A stretch of 64,000 nucleotides of DNA. Origin: Bradyrhizobium sp. WSM3983. Its GTDB lineage: Bacteria; Pseudomonadota; Alphaproteobacteria; Rhizobiales; Xanthobacteraceae. The DNA lies in assembly GCF_000473045.1 (NCBI RefSeq), contig NZ_AXAY01000004.1, positions 248,001 to 312,000 on the forward strand, read 5' to 3'. Below the pieces are notes generated by a model. The model worked only from the letters and a program-made list of their open reading frames with translations, ran no database searches and was not told the DNA's origin. The translations under genes were made by a program, and so were the position numbers. This document shows, piece after piece, positions 25,227-32,798 of the stretch (position 1 is its first letter; the number at the start of each line of letters is the position of its first letter).

Positions 25227-25975
25227 TGTCGGCGGAACGCGAGCGGCGCGAGATCCTGATCGCCGCCATTGCCGATCTGCTCGACGGCATTCGTCACGTC
25301 GCGGTCGGCGCGTCGTCGCCGATCCCCGCCGCCGGCGCCATGCTGCTGCGCGCCCGCAACGAACGCGACGGCAAGCCGCCGGTGCGCATCTCGATCCTGG
25401 GATCGCAGGCGCACAACTTCTTCACCAATGGCGGCATCGAGCTGTTCGACTGCGCCGCGCAAGGACGGGTCGACGCCTTCTTCCTCGGCGGCGGCCAGAT
25501 CGACGGCCAGGGCAACATCAACCTGGTCGGCGCCGGCGATTATCCCACGAGCCACGTGCGCTGGCCGGGCTCGTTTGGCTCGGCCTATCTCTATCACCTT
25601 ATTCCGCGCGTGATCCTGTTTCGCGAGGAGCATTCGCCGCGCGTGTTCGTGCCCAAGGTCGATTTCGTCAGCGCCCGCGCGATCACGCCTGAGGTGCCGC
25701 GCCGCGGCGGGCCGCATGCGCTTCTGACCAACATGGCGCTGTTCGACTTCGATCGCGAGGCGGGCGGCTTCGCACTGCGCTCCGTGCATCCGCCCTTCAC
25801 CCCGGCTGACATCCGCAAAAACACCGGCTTCGCCTATCAGGAGCAGGAGGTGGTGCGCGAAACGCCGCGGCCCGATGCCGCAACGCTGGCGCTGCTGCGC
25901 GGGCGGATTTTCGACGAGCTGGCCGAGGCTTATCCGGCCTTTGCGCGGACCATGAAGCAGGCGGCGACGGGCTAG
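25226..25975 (+). CDS. CoA-transferase-like subunit B (GctB/IpdB family)
   Basis: A 249-residue beta-type subunit. The conserved block FFLGGGQIDGQGNINLVGAG and the following HVRWPGSFGSAYLYHLIPR match the glutaconate CoA-transferase beta fold. The strand that in true transferases carries the catalytic Glu (VESG) reads ISILGSQAHNFF here, so no Glu is at that position. This fits a hydrolase-type pair such as IpdAB or another non-transferase use of the fold. The TGATG junction with subunit A decides the start at 25226; a longer frame upstream lies inside subunit A. Confidence 0.82.
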   Translation: MSAERERREILIAAIADLLDGIRHVAVGASSPIPAAGAMLLRARNERDGKPPVRISILGSQAHNFFTNGGIELFDCAAQGRVDAFFLGGGQIDGQGNINLVGAGDYPTSHVRWPGSFGSAYLYHLIPRVILFREEHSPRVFVPKVDFVSARAITPEVPRRGGPHALLTNMALFDFDREAGGFALRSVHPPFTPADIRKNTGFAYQEQEVVRETPRPDAATLALLRGRIFDELAEAYPAFARTMKQAATG

Positions 25976-26177
25976 CTCTGCCACGAAAAAAACACCGGCT
26001 TGGCGGCAAGTGCCTGCCGGGACGGATTGGGGTGATCGGGGTGAATCGCCGATGGGTGGCGCGGTGGTATTCCAGGCGGGTTTGGCGGAGCAAACGGGAT
26101 CGCAACCAATTTGCGATTCGATGGTTATCGGGCGGAACTTCTGCCCGTCCGTGGCCCCCTGGCATAAGAGCCTGACG

Positions 26178-26756
26178 ATGCGCCTCCGCCGACCGGTTCT
26201 GGCTGCAATCCTCGTCTCTCTCGCAAGTCCTTGTTTTGCCGAGTCTTCCAGCGCGATCCCGGTGAACAATCCGCCGGCTAAGCAGCATTCCTTCATCGAC
26301 CTGCTGGCACTGATGTCAGGGCACTGCAAGACGCTGAAGATCGCGGGACGCACCTTCGCCTGCAAGACGGTGGCCTACGCCCATGCCGACAAGGGCCGGG
26401 TCAATTTCGCGGTCGCTGTCGACGACCCCAGCGACGCGAACCACGTCGTGTCGTTCTCCGGCGAGAACGGCAAGCGGGCCGACGACAATTCCTACGAGCT
26501 GCTGATCGACCGCATGCTGCTCAACTCCAAGGACCGGCCCAAGATCGACGGCCTGCCGGTGCCGGCGGAGCAGACCTCCACCGGCGTCTGCCGCCAGACC
26601 GGCAATTTCGCTGCCAAGAAGGTGAACGACGTCACCTGCTCCGCCACCGACTACGAAGGCCGGAAGTATGAACTGCTGTTCGTCTCCGACGGTACGCCGG
26701 TGAGCGTGCGTCGCATCAGGCAGTCGCAGCCGTCGGCCCAGGATCCGTTCAAGTAA
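26178..26756 (+). CDS. Exported protein of unknown function
   Basis: A 192-residue protein with a signal peptide (LRRPVLAAILVSLASPCFA). The mature part has four Cys in two nearby pairs (GHCKTLKIAGRTFACKT and VCRQTGNFA...DVTCSATDYEG), probably disulfide-linked, and reads mostly as beta-strands. The ATG at 26178 is preferred because it begins a normal signal peptide; upstream extension to 26010 is not supported. I do not recognise the family. It follows the CoA-transferase pair after a 200-bp gap, likely with its own promoter. Confidence 0.7.
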   Translation: MRLRRPVLAAILVSLASPCFAESSSAIPVNNPPAKQHSFIDLLALMSGHCKTLKIAGRTFACKTVAYAHADKGRVNFAVAVDDPSDANHVVSFSGENGKRADDNSYELLIDRMLLNSKDRPKIDGLPVPAEQTSTGVCRQTGNFAAKKVNDVTCSATDYEGRKYELLFVSDGTPVSVRRIRQSQPSAQDPFK

Positions 26757-26811
26757 CGGCATCATTCGTCGTCGTGAGCATGTATGATCGCGGCCATGTT
26801 CTGGAGTGACC

Positions 26812-27159
26812 ATGACGCGTGACCGCCTGTTTCTGCTGCGCCCCAATTTCGAAGATCCGGCCTATCCGGGCCGGCGCTTCTATTGCTGGCACTGCGCGCT
26901 GATCGAAGGCGTGCTCGCCTCGTTTCCGGCGCTGCCAGACAAGCTCGAGGTCGAACGCATCGCCTGGCCGAAGCCGCGGCAGGAGGTGATCGCGCTGGTC
27001 GGCGAGGAGAACCAGTGGTTGCCGCTGCTCGTGCTCGCGGGCGGCGCGACCTCGCCGCACCAGACCGGCAGCCATCGGGGACGCGCCTTCATCGCCGACA
27101 AGGACGCCATCCTTGCCGCGCTGTCAGAGCGCCACGGTTTTCCAGTTCCGCATCCGTAA
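26812..27159 (+). CDS. DUF3088 family protein
   Basis: A 115-residue protein resembling the DUF3088 family. RLFLLRPNFEDPAYPGRRFY is followed directly by CWHCALIEGVLASFP, where a C-x2-C pair (about residues 26-29) sits at the start of a helix as in thioredoxin-fold proteins. REVIALVGEENQWLPLLVL completes the characteristic block. A redox or metal-linked role is possible but unproven. The ATG at 26812 has CTGGAG upstream; a GTG at 26806 would add two residues. Confidence 0.75.
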   Translation: MTRDRLFLLRPNFEDPAYPGRRFYCWHCALIEGVLASFPALPDKLEVERIAWPKPRQEVIALVGEENQWLPLLVLAGGATSPHQTGSHRGRAFIADKDAILAALSERHGFPVPHP

Positions 27160-27247
27160 GGGAGCCGTCCCTAAACGAGGGAAAATCGGCATTGCCTGGC
27201 CCCGCGATCGCCTCGCATACTCGACCAAACTGCGGAATCCGCACGCC

Positions 27248-27823
27248 ATGCCCCACCCCCTCCCGGCCCTCATCGTCGTCGACGTCCAGCGCGCATTCGA
27301 CGAATGGGAGGCGGCCGGCAAGCGGCGCAACAATCCGGATGCGGTGGCGCGCATCGTTGATCTGCTCGCCGCGTTCAGGGCGCGCGGCGCCCCGATCTTC
27401 CACATCCGCCATGAGGGCACCAAGCCGAACTCGACATTCCTGCCCTCGCGCACCGGCTACGCCGTCAAGGACGAGGCGCGCGAACAGGCCGGCGAGCCCG
27501 TGATCGTCAAACGCGTCAACAGCGCCTTCATCGGCACCGACCTCGAGACGCGCCTGCGCGCGAGCAACATCGCCACGCTCGTGATCTGCGGCGCCACCAC
27601 CAATCATTGCGTGGAGACGACGACGCGAATGGCCGGCAATCTCGGCTTCGACGCGGCCCTCGTGCGCGACGCGACCTGGACGTTCGATCGCGTCGGCCCC
27701 GACGGCGACACGCATTCGGCCGAGTCCATTCACGCGATGACGCTGTCGAACCTGAACGGCGAATTTGCCCGTATCGTGACCACGGACGAGGTGATCACTG
27801 CGCTCGCAGCGGTGCGACAATAA
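27248..27823 (+). CDS. Isochorismatase-family cysteine hydrolase
   Basis: A 191-residue alpha/beta hydrolase of the isochorismatase-like family. The catalytic Asp (ALIVVDVQRAF), Lys (VIVKRVNSAF) and Cys (VICGATTNHCVETTTRMA) are all in place, with the usual cis-peptide segment just before the Cys. Members act on isochorismate, nicotinamide or other amides. The start at 27248 (MPHPLPALIVVDVQ) puts the catalytic Asp at the normal distance; the upstream frame from 27113 overlaps the previous gene. Substrate unknown. Confidence 0.9.
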   Translation: MPHPLPALIVVDVQRAFDEWEAAGKRRNNPDAVARIVDLLAAFRARGAPIFHIRHEGTKPNSTFLPSRTGYAVKDEAREQAGEPVIVKRVNSAFIGTDLETRLRASNIATLVICGATTNHCVETTTRMAGNLGFDAALVRDATWTFDRVGPDGDTHSAESIHAMTLSNLNGEFARIVTTDEVITALAAVRQ

Positions 27824-27933
27824 ATCTCAGCGCGATTAATCGTCGATCGTCTGCGTCGTTTCGACGCCCGCTCTCGCCGGAACGCGACCAATGCCCATCT
27901 GTTGTCACTCGACATCTCAACTGGAGTGATGAC

Positions 27934-28242
27934 ATGAAGTATCTCTTTGTCGCGATGGCCATTGGTGCGGCTGCGCTCACCGCGTCCACGGCCAACGCGG
28001 CCGGCGACGGCAAGGCCAAGCCGAACGCGCAAGTCAGCCAATCGACCGACATCAGCGCGCAGCACCGTCATGGCTATCGCCATCACAATTGGCGTCCTCA
28101 CCACTACGGTTATTATCGGCCGCACTATCGCAACTATGGCTACTACCCGCGGCACCGGGGCTATTACGGCGGCGGACCCTACGGCTATTATGGCGGTGGC
28201 GGCCCCGGCGTGACGTTCAGCTTCGGTGGCAATCGCTGGTGA
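27934..28242 (+). CDS. Small exported His/Tyr/Gly-rich protein
   Basis: A 102-residue protein with a signal peptide (MKYLFVAMAIGAAALTASTA then NAAG). The mature part is exceptionally rich in His, Tyr, Arg and Gly (RHGYRHHNWRPHHYGYYRPH; YYGGGPYGYYGGGGPG). Such sequences are found in small rhizobial exported proteins and could bind metals or be structural. CTGGAGTG lies before the ATG. Its last 26 bp overlap the 3' end of the convergent amine oxidase gene. I assign no function. Confidence 0.72.
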   Translation: MKYLFVAMAIGAAALTASTANAAGDGKAKPNAQVSQSTDISAQHRHGYRHHNWRPHHYGYYRPHYRNYGYYPRHRGYYGGGPYGYYGGGGPGVTFSFGGNRW

Positions 28243-29548
28243 GACCAAAGGCCCGCAGGGATGCGGGCCTTCTTGCTCGACCCTGCAAGATGAGGGCAGC
28301 CGTCTCCAGGCCGCTCGCAAGTGCCGCCTCGACCGTTCCCATGTCGCGGCCGCGATAGAGTGCCTCGCCGGACAACAGCACGGGGCCATCGGCGCGCGCG
28401 AGAATCTCCTGCGCCGCGCGCGTCCGCGGGGTTGCCCAGGAATAGGCACCGCGGGCAAAGGGATCGTGCGCCCAATTGGCGGCTGCGGCAGCCACGACAT
28501 CCCGCGCAATGTCCTCGCGCGGCAGGCCGAAGATTTTGGCGAGCGAAGAGATCCCTGCATCGATCAGTCCTTGCGGATCGAGATGCGACAGCTCCGCCGT
28601 TCGCGGACCACCGAACCATCCCGTCAGCACGGGGTGCTGATCCGGATAGCGCGTCCACCACACCGGAATCGTCTCGTCCGACAGCAGGAAGATCATGTCG
28701 GCGAGCTCTTCGCGCCGCTCGCGCCACCATGGCCGCGTGAACCGCAGCAGGATTTTGATGACGCTGCCGAAGCCGATGTCGTCCGCGGCAGCGGCCTTTG
28801 CACGTGTTGCCGCCGGCAGCGCGATCTCGCGCAGCAACGGCAGCGGTACGGTGAGGATCACGCGCTCGCAGACCTGCACCGCGCCGCCGGCGCAGCGGAC
28901 ATTGATCTTGCCACCGCTCTGCTCGATCGCTGAAACCACGGCGCGGAGGTGAATCGCAGCGCCAGACTTGCGGCACTCGGCCGCCAAGAAATCGATCAGG
29001 CCGCCATAGCCGCCGTCGATGCGCGCCTGCGTGGCGTGTCCGTCATTCATCCATTCGTCGCGCAGCGCCAATGTCGAGGCGCGCTCGGGGTCGGCGGCAT
29101 CATAGCCCTCGACCATGCGTTCGACCGCGTGCCGCAGCCGCGCGTAGTCCGGCCCGGGAAAATGCCGGCGCAGGAAATCTGCGACGGTGAGATCGTCGGT
29201 CAGATCCCTCACCGCGGCATGAAGCTTCTCGTCATAGGGATCGCGCGGATTTTCTCGCGAGAATTCGGTGCCGTTAAAACTCCATTGCGCGCCGCCGATC
29301 GTCCGCAACGACAGCCCCGCTTCACGCAGCAGGCCGCGCGTCACCGGCGCCTCACCATGAACGAACTCGGCGCCGCCATCGGCGGGATAGCCGAACTCCG
29401 ATGCCGGCAGCGGATGGATGCGTCCGCCGCAGCGGTCGCGCGCCTCCAGGATCGTGACCCGTTTGCCGCCACGCGCAAGCTCGCGCGCTGCCATCAGGCC
29501 GGCCGCGCCCGCGCCGACGATGACGATATGCTCTGACGGGTCCGACAT
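28217..29548 (-). CDS. FAD-dependent amine oxidase (flavin monoamine oxidase family)
   Basis: A 443-residue flavoprotein. The N-terminal FAD-binding fold reads IVIVGAGAAGLMAARELARG (residues 8-27) followed by ILEARDRCGGRIHPLP, which is the GxGxxG and GGR pattern of the amine oxidase superfamily. It ends with a flavin-contacting GPVLLSGEALYRGRDMGTVE segment. It probably oxidises an amine or related compound in the cytoplasm. Its last residues are encoded across the terminator of the convergent small gene, with a 26-bp gene overlap. It is followed on the same strand by a RibD-like reductase gene 4 bp upstream of its start, so the two are probably one operon. Confidence 0.88.
   Translation of the reverse strand: MSDPSEHIVIVGAGAAGLMAARELARGGKRVTILEARDRCGGRIHPLPASEFGYPADGGAEFVHGEAPVTRGLLREAGLSLRTIGGAQWSFNGTEFSRENPRDPYDEKLHAAVRDLTDDLTVADFLRRHFPGPDYARLRHAVERMVEGYDAADPERASTLALRDEWMNDGHATQARIDGGYGGLIDFLAAECRKSGAAIHLRAVVSAIEQSGGKINVRCAGGAVQVCERVILTVPLPLLREIALPAATRAKAAAADDIGFGSVIKILLRFTRPWWRERREELADMIFLLSDETIPVWWTRYPDQHPVLTGWFGGPRTAELSHLDPQGLIDAGISSLAKIFGLPREDIARDVVAAAAANWAHDPFARGAYSWATPRTRAAQEILARADGPVLLSGEALYRGRDMGTVEAALASGLETAALILQGRARRPASLRAFGLTSDCHRS
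28247..28274 (+). terminator. Terminator hairpin after the His/Tyr-rich gene
   Basis: AAGGCCCGCAGGGATGCGGGCCTTCTT forms a GC-rich stem with AA at its 5' side and TTCTT at its 3' side, 4 bp after the stop codon. It lies within the coding sequence of the convergent amine oxidase gene. Confidence 0.8.
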
Positions 29549-29552
29549 GCTG

Positions 29553-30257
29553 CTATTGGTGCGTGGCGTCGTTCTGGATCAGATAGCGCAGCAGCAGGAC
29601 GCCACCGCCGAGCGGCCGCGTGCTCTCCAGCGTCATCGCCGTGAGCGGCGCGCGCTTGTCGCTGTCGGCTTCCGTCGAATCAAACACGAAGGGTGCGCCC
29701 TTGGCGCCGTCGATCGCGGGGCTGAGGATCAGATTGAATTCGTCGATCAGGCCGGCGCGCAGGAACGCACCATTGGCGACGCCGCCACCCTCCACCAGCA
29801 GGCGCTTGACACCAAGCTCGCGATTGAGGATATCGACCGCCAATGCGAGATCGATCTCCGCTTGGCCTGCAAAGATGTAGGACACGCCGTCGCCGCGCAG
29901 GCCGGCCAAATGTGAATCCGGCACGCTCTCGGTCAGTACCACGACGATCGGATCGCCGCCGATGTCGGAGCGGCCCCAGCCGATCTTGCCGTGCGCGTCG
30001 AGCACCACGCCATAGGTTTTCGCATCGCGCCGCATCAACCAGCTTTCGCGGGCGAATTTTTCGCTCGACGTCTCGGGATAGGGCTTGCCCTTGGCGAACT
30101 CCGAGCCGGTGACGCGGCCGATCACCCAGGCATCGCCGCCGAGCTCGTCATGGATCTTCTCGAACCAGTCGGTGCCGGCGCCCTTCGGGCGCCAGCGGCT
30201 GGGATGCGTGCGGCCGTCGAGGCTCGAATGCATCAGACAGATGACGTAGGGTTTCAT
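29553..30257 (-). CDS. RibD C-terminal domain / dihydrofolate-reductase-like protein
   Basis: A 234-residue NADPH-dependent reductase of the RibD-C (DHFR-like) fold. Visible blocks are MKPYVICLMHSSLDGRT at the start, GGDAWVIGRVTGSEFA, and LLVEGGGVANGAFLRAGLID with LILSPAIDG near the C-terminus, the pattern of RibD reductase domains. It lacks the deaminase half, so it is unlikely to be the riboflavin enzyme itself. It is 4 bp upstream of the amine oxidase gene on the same strand. The substrate is unknown. Confidence 0.85.
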   Translation of the reverse strand: MKPYVICLMHSSLDGRTHPSRWRPKGAGTDWFEKIHDELGGDAWVIGRVTGSEFAKGKPYPETSSEKFARESWLMRRDAKTYGVVLDAHGKIGWGRSDIGGDPIVVVLTESVPDSHLAGLRGDGVSYIFAGQAEIDLALAVDILNRELGVKRLLVEGGGVANGAFLRAGLIDEFNLILSPAIDGAKGAPFVFDSTEADSDKRAPLTAMTLESTRPLGGGVLLLRYLIQNDATHQ

Positions 30258-30279
30258 GCAAATTCTCCGTAGCCGCTTC

Positions 30280-30939
30280 TCAGGCCGGCTTATCGTTCTT
30301 GGCGCGATCCTTCGCGATCACCGCGAGCGGATTGAGTTTTGGCGGCGCGACCAGCAGAAGCGTGTTGCTATCATGATGATTGAACGGCGCGCCACGCACG
30401 AACAACTCGGTCTGGATCAGATAGCTCCAGCTATTGTCGTCATTGAAAGTGATGTCGCAACGGTAAGAGTCGGTGCGGAAGGCTTGTTCCAGGAAGTCGG
30501 TCGAGCAGATCCCGTAAGCCGTGTCGCCGCGTTTTGCCGTAACGGAGATTGTCTTGTCATCCGGCTTGGCTTTGCCCGAGGCCAGCAGCACCTGCCCGCG
30601 CGGGATCGCCAGTGTCTGCATGATCAGCCCGGTCGCGGGCTCCCACAGCCAATAGCCGACCTGGTCGTGGAAGGTGATGTCTTCCTCGGGCGTGTTGATG
30701 TGGATGTGATAGCGCAAGCCATAGAATAGCTGCGGCCCGTTGGCCTGCGGATCGATCGGGTCCATCCGGATGTGCTCGATGAAGGTCCGCCGCTCCGGCC
30801 CCTCCGCCTTCGGATTGATGTCGATGCCCTTGTCCGCCTGCCAGGTGCCGGCCAGCCGGCGGAGCGGCCCGAGATTGGCAAGGCTGTCCGGGGAAACGTC
30901 CTCGGGCTCGGTGAAGATGTCGGCGGGAATGGGGAGCAT
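30280..30939 (-). CDS. Heme-binding beta-barrel (nitrobindin/FABP-like) protein
   Basis: A 219-residue protein whose central part (about residues 25-190) reads as a FABP/nitrobindin-like beta-barrel: LRRLAGTWQADKG, FIEHIRMDPIDPQANGPQLF, LRYHIHINT, FHDQVGYWLWEPATGLIMQT. The family binds hydrophobic ligands or heme; here only the fold resemblance supports this. The ATG at 30939 (MLPIPADIFTEPED) is chosen; longer frames run through the next gene. It sits between a RibD-like reductase gene and a VOC gene on the same strand. Confidence 0.7.
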   Translation of the reverse strand: MLPIPADIFTEPEDVSPDSLANLGPLRRLAGTWQADKGIDINPKAEGPERRTFIEHIRMDPIDPQANGPQLFYGLRYHIHINTPEEDITFHDQVGYWLWEPATGLIMQTLAIPRGQVLLASGKAKPDDKTISVTAKRGDTAYGICSTDFLEQAFRTDSYRCDITFNDDNSWSYLIQTELFVRGAPFNHHDSNTLLLVAPPKLNPLAVIAKDRAKNDKPA

Positions 30940-31000
30940 GGAGACCTCGCATCGTTGCGCGGAGCAGCAATAGCACAAGGGCGGCGCGAAATGTCCCGGC

Positions 31001-31870
31001 CTAGCGCTTCGTCTTGTGAAGCACCATCCGGCCCTGTGAAGCAATGTCACCCCATTTGGCGGACCAACTGACCTCCGAGGCGGAGGATCGCTCGATGCCC
31101 TTCTGATCCCACGCCCCCTGCAACGCAAACAGCGCGCCTTGGGGATCGACGCATCGCAGGATCCAGCAACCATCGGGCAACTCGATCGGCTCTTGAAGAA
31201 CCCGGCCCCCGTCAGCATTGACCCGCCGGGCCGCCGCGCCGACGTCGTCGACATTGAAGTAATGCAGCCAACACGCCTGCGATACGCTCGGAAGCTTGGT
31301 GAGCATGCCGCCGATCGTCCGCCCGGCCACCGAAAACAAGCCATACACGCTTTCCGGGCCGGCTTCGACGGGGGGCTGTTGCCAGCCGAGAAGCTCGCCG
31401 TAAAATGGAAAGACCTTGCTTCGGTCTTCAGCCAGCAATTCGTGCCAGCCCACGCGCCCAGGCTCGTCCAGCCCGCTCGGTTGCGATTGGCCAAATGTCA
31501 GTCCGGTGACCAGCGCAAACGTCGCTCCTTGCGGATCGGCGACCACCGCAATGCGGCCTATGTTGCTGTCAGTCGGCGATACCAGGATGGCGCCGCCAAG
31601 TCGGCGGACCTGCGCGGTCCTCGCGTCCAGGTCATCGACGGCGAGGTAGCCGAGCCATCTCGGCGTCGCTCCCATTCGCACCCCTTCTTCGGGGAGTTCC
31701 ATGAGCCCGACGGCCGGAGTGCCGCCTGCAGTCAGCAGCGTGTAGGCCAGTTCCGGGCTCGACACATCTTTCACCGCCCAGCCGACCACCCCGGCGTAAA
31801 AAGCAGCCGCCGACGGCATATCCGTCGTCAGAAGCTCATACCAAACGAAGCATCCGAGTTGATCGACCAA
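31001..31870 (-). CDS. VOC (glyoxalase-like) protein, two domains
   Basis: A 289-residue protein made of two vicinal-oxygen-chelate modules (about residues 5-120 and 135-245). They start with GCFVWYELLTTDMPSAAAFY and VGWHELLAEDRSKVFPFYGE and end with PQGATFALV and PQGALFALQ. Family members are metalloenzymes or binding proteins for small molecules. The two halves are repeat copies, as in other double-VOC proteins. It has no operon partner with an obvious pathway. Substrate unknown. Confidence 0.85.
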   Translation of the reverse strand: MVDQLGCFVWYELLTTDMPSAAAFYAGVVGWAVKDVSSPELAYTLLTAGGTPAVGLMELPEEGVRMGATPRWLGYLAVDDLDARTAQVRRLGGAILVSPTDSNIGRIAVVADPQGATFALVTGLTFGQSQPSGLDEPGRVGWHELLAEDRSKVFPFYGELLGWQQPPVEAGPESVYGLFSVAGRTIGGMLTKLPSVSQACWLHYFNVDDVGAAARRVNADGGRVLQEPIELPDGCWILRCVDPQGALFALQGAWDQKGIERSSASEVSWSAKWGDIASQGRMVLHKTKR

Positions 31871-32089
31871 GCTAGTGTCCCCGTTCGGACGGACAGACGG
31901 TTGCGCGCTGCATCATGCGCCGCAGCCCGGTGACATCGACAGGAATTTGCGGCAAATGCCATTCATGAAGATGAATGCAAGCTGAACGAGCGCCATTACA
32001 TTTCGTGTTCACGTGAATCTTGCTCGCTTTGACTGCTCGGCGTACGATGATTTCAGAAGATCGTTCTTCCGACTATGGAGGATGCGGCC
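31871..32089. promoter_or_regulatory. Upstream region of the azole-peptide locus
   Basis: This 219-bp gap between the divergent VOC gene and the precursor gene must hold the promoter of the RiPP locus. It contains a perfect 10-bp palindrome TTCACGTGAA (32008-32017), about 75 bp before the precursor start, which could be an operator. GGAGG at 32077-32081 serves as ribosome-binding site 8 bp before the ATG at 32090. I cannot place the -35 and -10 elements with confidence. Confidence 0.45.
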
Positions 32090-32545
32090 ATGCAGCGGGC
32101 GAAGCAAGCTTCGAAAAAGAAGCGAATGACCAAAGCCGCAGTACCGGCGCTCGGACTCGCCGGACTGACTTTTTCGATGGCGGGAAACGCGATGGCGTCC
32201 GCGGTGCCGGCAGCCGAGCCTGAGCAAAGACCGAATTTTACGCCCGGCCACTTCAGTGCGCTCAGCGAGGAAGAACTCGCCGACGTCAACCTCGCGACCT
32301 TCCATCTTGCCAGTGATGAAAAAACCTTCAGCGGCGTGCTGCTTGCGCGCGGATGCGGTGGCTGCAGAGGTTGCGGCGGTTGCAGAGGTTGCGGTGGCTG
32401 CCGAGGCTGCGCAGGCTGCAGGGCTTGCCGCTGCGGCGTTGGTTGCGGTGGCTGTGGTGGCTGCGGCGTTGGCTGGATCGGCGTGCCATTGCCGGTGGCA
32501 TGCACGGGGTGCTGCGCATCGTGGGGCCGCTGCCGCTGGTGCTAG
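32090..32545 (+). CDS. Azole-peptide (TOMM) precursor with Cys-rich core
   Basis: A 151-residue candidate RiPP precursor. Residues 1-88 contain no Cys and form the leader: a basic start (QASKKKRMTK), a Sec-signal-like stretch (VPALGLAGLTFSMAGNAMAS, residues 18-37, possible signal peptidase site after Ala36), and an acidic LSEEELADVNLATFHL block (58-73) that probably binds the modifying enzymes. The tail has 18 Cys, nine of them exactly every third residue from 89 to 113, then 115, 119, 122, 125, 138, 141, 142, 148 and 151, set among Gly and Arg. The next genes encode a cyclodehydratase and a dehydrogenase. The ATG at 32090 has a good ribosome-binding site; 32075 is an alternative. Confidence 0.9.
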   Translation: MQRAKQASKKKRMTKAAVPALGLAGLTFSMAGNAMASAVPAAEPEQRPNFTPGHFSALSEEELADVNLATFHLASDEKTFSGVLLARGCGGCRGCGGCRGCGGCRGCAGCRACRCGVGCGGCGGCGVGWIGVPLPVACTGCCASWGRCRWC

Positions 32546-32590
32546 GCGTCGGCGCTTCTTGACCGGACATCGACAGATCGCGATTTCATT

Positions 32591-32615
32591 GGCCGGGTTC
32601 GCTAACGACCCGGCC
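32591..32615 (+). terminator. Stem-loop between precursor and cyclodehydratase genes
   Basis: GGCCGGGT / ACCCGGCC is a perfect 8-bp inverted repeat with a 9-nt loop, 46 bp after the precursor stop, followed by CACTTTGCTGTTA. The U-run is interrupted, so it looks like a weak attenuator or mRNA-stabilising hairpin rather than a full terminator. Such an element would let the precursor be made in excess over its enzymes. Confidence 0.55.
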
Positions 32616-32798
32616 ACTTTGCTGTTATCGCCACAGGGTTCGTTTCGCCCGGCTCCTCAGCTTGCCGATGGCGAGCGAGTGTGTTCCAACTTGTTCGAAG
32701 AAGGCCGGTCGAGCTCGGCGCGCAAGTCGGGCCGCGCCAAGCGTCCATCGCGTGACGGCAATCAGACATGACGGCAACAGGATCAGCGTGCTGACCCG

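Noticed and set aside
32009..32617. Long minus-strand open frame across the precursor gene
   Set aside because: It is the complement of a 9-bp repeated coding sequence (Gly-Arg-Cys codons), which leaves several frames open. It has no ribosome site, no family resemblance and Pro/Ala/Gln low-complexity composition.
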